Part shown: piece after piece, positions 62,242-64,000 of the stretch | Layout: every line of letters begins with the position of its first letter | Position numbering within the stretch: the first letter of the stretch is position 1 | NCBI RefSeq assembly: GCF_946886105.1 | Contig: NZ_CAMPHV010000028.1 | Span: 1-64,000, forward strand | Length of the DNA stretch: 64,000 nucleotides | Reading direction: 5' to 3' | DNA from: an uncultured Pseudomonas sp. | Lineage (GTDB): Bacteria; Pseudomonadota; Gammaproteobacteria; Pseudomonadales; Pseudomonadaceae | The notes under the pieces: model-generated | Database searches by the model: none | Told to the model about the DNA's origin: nothing | Seen by the model: only the letters and a program-made list of their open reading frames with translations | Position numbers and translations under genes: made by a program

Positions 62242-63651
62242 TCAACGCTTATTGAGGGCGAGCAGGGTGGACTTCTCTTGATCCATCCGCGCCATCAACG
62301 GCGTGCTGAGTTGCATAAAGCGGGCTTTCTCATTGCGGGCGATAGGGTCGGCCATCGGTAGTTTCAGGCTCAGTGGGTCGACGTGTACGCCGTTGACCTG
62401 AAACTCGTAGTGCAAGTGCGGGCCGGTGGAGAGACCGGTGGTGCCGATATAGCCGATTATTTGCCCTTGTTTAACGCTGCTACCGCTTCGAATTCCCTTC
62501 GCGAAACCGTTCATATGTGCGTAGAGGGTGCGATAGCGCTGGCCATGCTGAATGATAACGGCATTGCCATAGCCGCCATGACGTCCTGCTAGTGTGACTT
62601 TGCCGTCGCCAGCTGCCTTGATCGGCGTGCCTCGGGGCGCTGCGTAATCGACGCCTTTGTGCGCGCGAATCTTGTTCAACACCGGGTGGCGTCGGCCCAT
62701 GGAAAAGCGCGAGCTGATACGCGCGAAGTCCACCGGTGTGCGGATAAAGGCCTTGCGCATGCTGTTGCCGTCGGCGCTGTAGTAGCTGGTGTTGCCTTGC
62801 TTGTTGGTATAGCGAACGGCGGTGAAGGTTTTGCCGCGATTGGTGAAACGAGCGGAAAGGATGTCGCCTGTACCGACGCGCTTACCGTTCACCATCTTCT
62901 CTTCATAGATCAGCTCGAATTCGTCGCCCTCACGAATGTCCAGGGCGAAATCGATGTCATAGCCGAAGATATTGGCTAGGTCCATGGTCAAGCCATGGGA
63001 GAGTCCCGCACGCTTGGCTGAGAGGAACAAGGAGCTGTTGATTACGCCGCGAATATAGGCATTTTTGACATCGGGCTTGACCAGCTCGCGTTTGAACGCG
63101 TAGCCATTGTCGTTCTTGGTCAGGCTGATGCTTTCGAGGTCGCTCAGCTTGGTTCGCAGGCTTTCCAGCTGGCCCTCCTGGTCTAGCTGGAATGCCAGTG
63201 TTTGGCCGACTTTGAGGCGGCTGAACTGTTTGGCATCCTTACTGCTCTTCAGCACCTCATGCAAGGTGGTTGCAGAGAGTCCGACGCGATCGAAAACTGT
63301 GGATAGGGTATCGCCGTTGGCGACAGTGACCGTTTTTTGGCTGGGGTCGGTAGCTTCTTCGTTTGCCGGTGCATCGGCAACGGCGCCATTGCCTTGGGCG
63401 GCAGTAGCGGGTTCGTTCTGGGGGGCATCTATCTTGGCGAAAGGCGATGGTGCATTTTCCTGAGCCTGACGACTATCCGGTTCAAGCAGCTCGCTGCCAT
63501 TGTCGAGTTCGAGGCTGAGGTAGGTTTTTTGTGCTTCAACTTCGCGGGAGGGGAACACCAGAAGGGCCAAGCTGAGTATCGCGGCGACGCCGCTGGCAGC
63601 GAGGATGTGGCTTTTTGGATATAGCGGAGGGGCTTTAGTTGTAGAGGTCAT
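62242..63651 (-). CDS. LysM/M23 zinc metallopeptidase (MepM/OapA-like)
   Basis: The 469-residue exported or membrane-anchored enzyme has a hydrophobic anchor (about 16-32, ILAASGVAAILSLALLV) and an acidic, Pro/Ala-rich linker. An OapA/LysM-type domain lies around 105-160 (VTVANGDTLSTVFDRVGLS). The M23 peptidase domain follows: HKGVDYAAP with first metal ligands and GPHLHYEFQ with the last. It should cleave peptidoglycan cross-links, as E. coli MepM does. All four motif residues are present. It is divergent from the tyrosyl-tRNA synthetase gene. Confidence 0.93.
   Translation of the reverse strand: MTSTTKAPPLYPKSHILAASGVAAILSLALLVFPSREVEAQKTYLSLELDNGSELLEPDSRQAQENAPSPFAKIDAPQNEPATAAQGNGAVADAPANEEATDPSQKTVTVANGDTLSTVFDRVGLSATTLHEVLKSSKDAKQFSRLKVGQTLAFQLDQEGQLESLRTKLSDLESISLTKNDNGYAFKRELVKPDVKNAYIRGVINSSLFLSAKRAGLSHGLTMDLANIFGYDIDFALDIREGDEFELIYEEKMVNGKRVGTGDILSARFTNRGKTFTAVRYTNKQGNTSYYSADGNSMRKAFIRTPVDFARISSRFSMGRRHPVLNKIRAHKGVDYAAPRGTPIKAAGDGKVTLAGRHGGYGNAVIIQHGQRYRTLYAHMNGFAKGIRSGSSVKQGQIIGYIGTTGLSTGPHLHYEFQVNGVHVDPLSLKLPMADPIARNEKARFMQLSTPLMARMDQEKSTLLALNKR

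Positions 63652-64000
<349 letters not shown>

Overview
The window is a chromosomal segment of a Pseudomonas-like gammaproteobacterium (Pseudomonadaceae; species not determinable). The evidence is gene order rather than any single gene: rmcA-like/rpoD/dnaG/rpsU/tsaD, apaG-apaH-glpE, rsmA-pdxA-surA-lptD, amgK-murU, agtSR-agtABCD, rpe-gph-trpE, trpGDC-vfr-OsmC-coq7, argC-DUF6776-bactofilin-erpA-anmK-M23 peptidase-tyrosyl-tRNA synthetase. This is the order I know from the P. aeruginosa PA0575-PA0668 region. Nearly all of it is coding, with short REP-like hairpins between operons.

Layout. 1-2500 is the only accessory-looking part: a NERD-domain gene cut by the window edge, a Fic-family AMP-transferase, a regulatory stretch with repeated palindromes, and a small lipoprotein with a shifted C-terminus. 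It ends at the 3' side of a tRNA-Ile2(CAU) gene. 2.6-10.7 kb holds a periplasmic-sensor PAS/GGDEF/EAL protein (RmcA-like) and the macromolecular-synthesis operon rpsU-dnaG-rpoD on the minus strand. 10.9-14.8 kb holds tsaD, plsY, folB-folK and cca. 15.2-20.1 kb is the prkA-yeaH-spoVR stress cluster. 20.3-28.2 kb is one long minus-strand run, lptD-surA, then pdxA-rsmA-apaG-apaH-glpE, with a terminator after surA. 28.3-30.8 kb is amgK-murU plus a J-domain gene.

31.9-43.7 kb is a nutrient module: a sensor kinase/response regulator pair (agtS-agtR-like), an ABC importer of the polyamine/GABA type, GABA catabolism (gabD, gabT), and a second paralogous binding protein. Uptake, sensing and degradation of 4-aminobutyrate/5-aminovalerate thus appear to be linked here. 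43.9-49.5 kb carries rpe-gph and a contiguous trpE-trpG-trpD-trpC run preceded by a Trp-codon leader peptide. It ends in a 38-bp palindromic terminator shared with the cAMP regulator gene vfr.

50.4-58.3 kb carries OsmC, coq7, HIT, a Ycf46-like AAA+ ATPase, an SDR, a zinc-ribbon/DUF805 membrane protein, a Tat-like PLP enzyme, a flavin oxidoreductase and hemJ. 58.5-64.0 kb carries argC, a coiled-coil DUF6776 protein, a bactofilin, erpA, anmK, an M23 endopeptidase and the start of tyrS/tyrZ.

No CRISPR array, rRNA, transposase gene or prophage was found. The less ordinary features are three 29-bp palindromes by fic with a possible remnant of a second fic copy, two copies (plus one stray end) of a foldback MITE-like element, the merged agt-gab locus, the trp leader with an uninterrupted trpE-trpG junction, and a DUF805 protein with a pilin-like tail.
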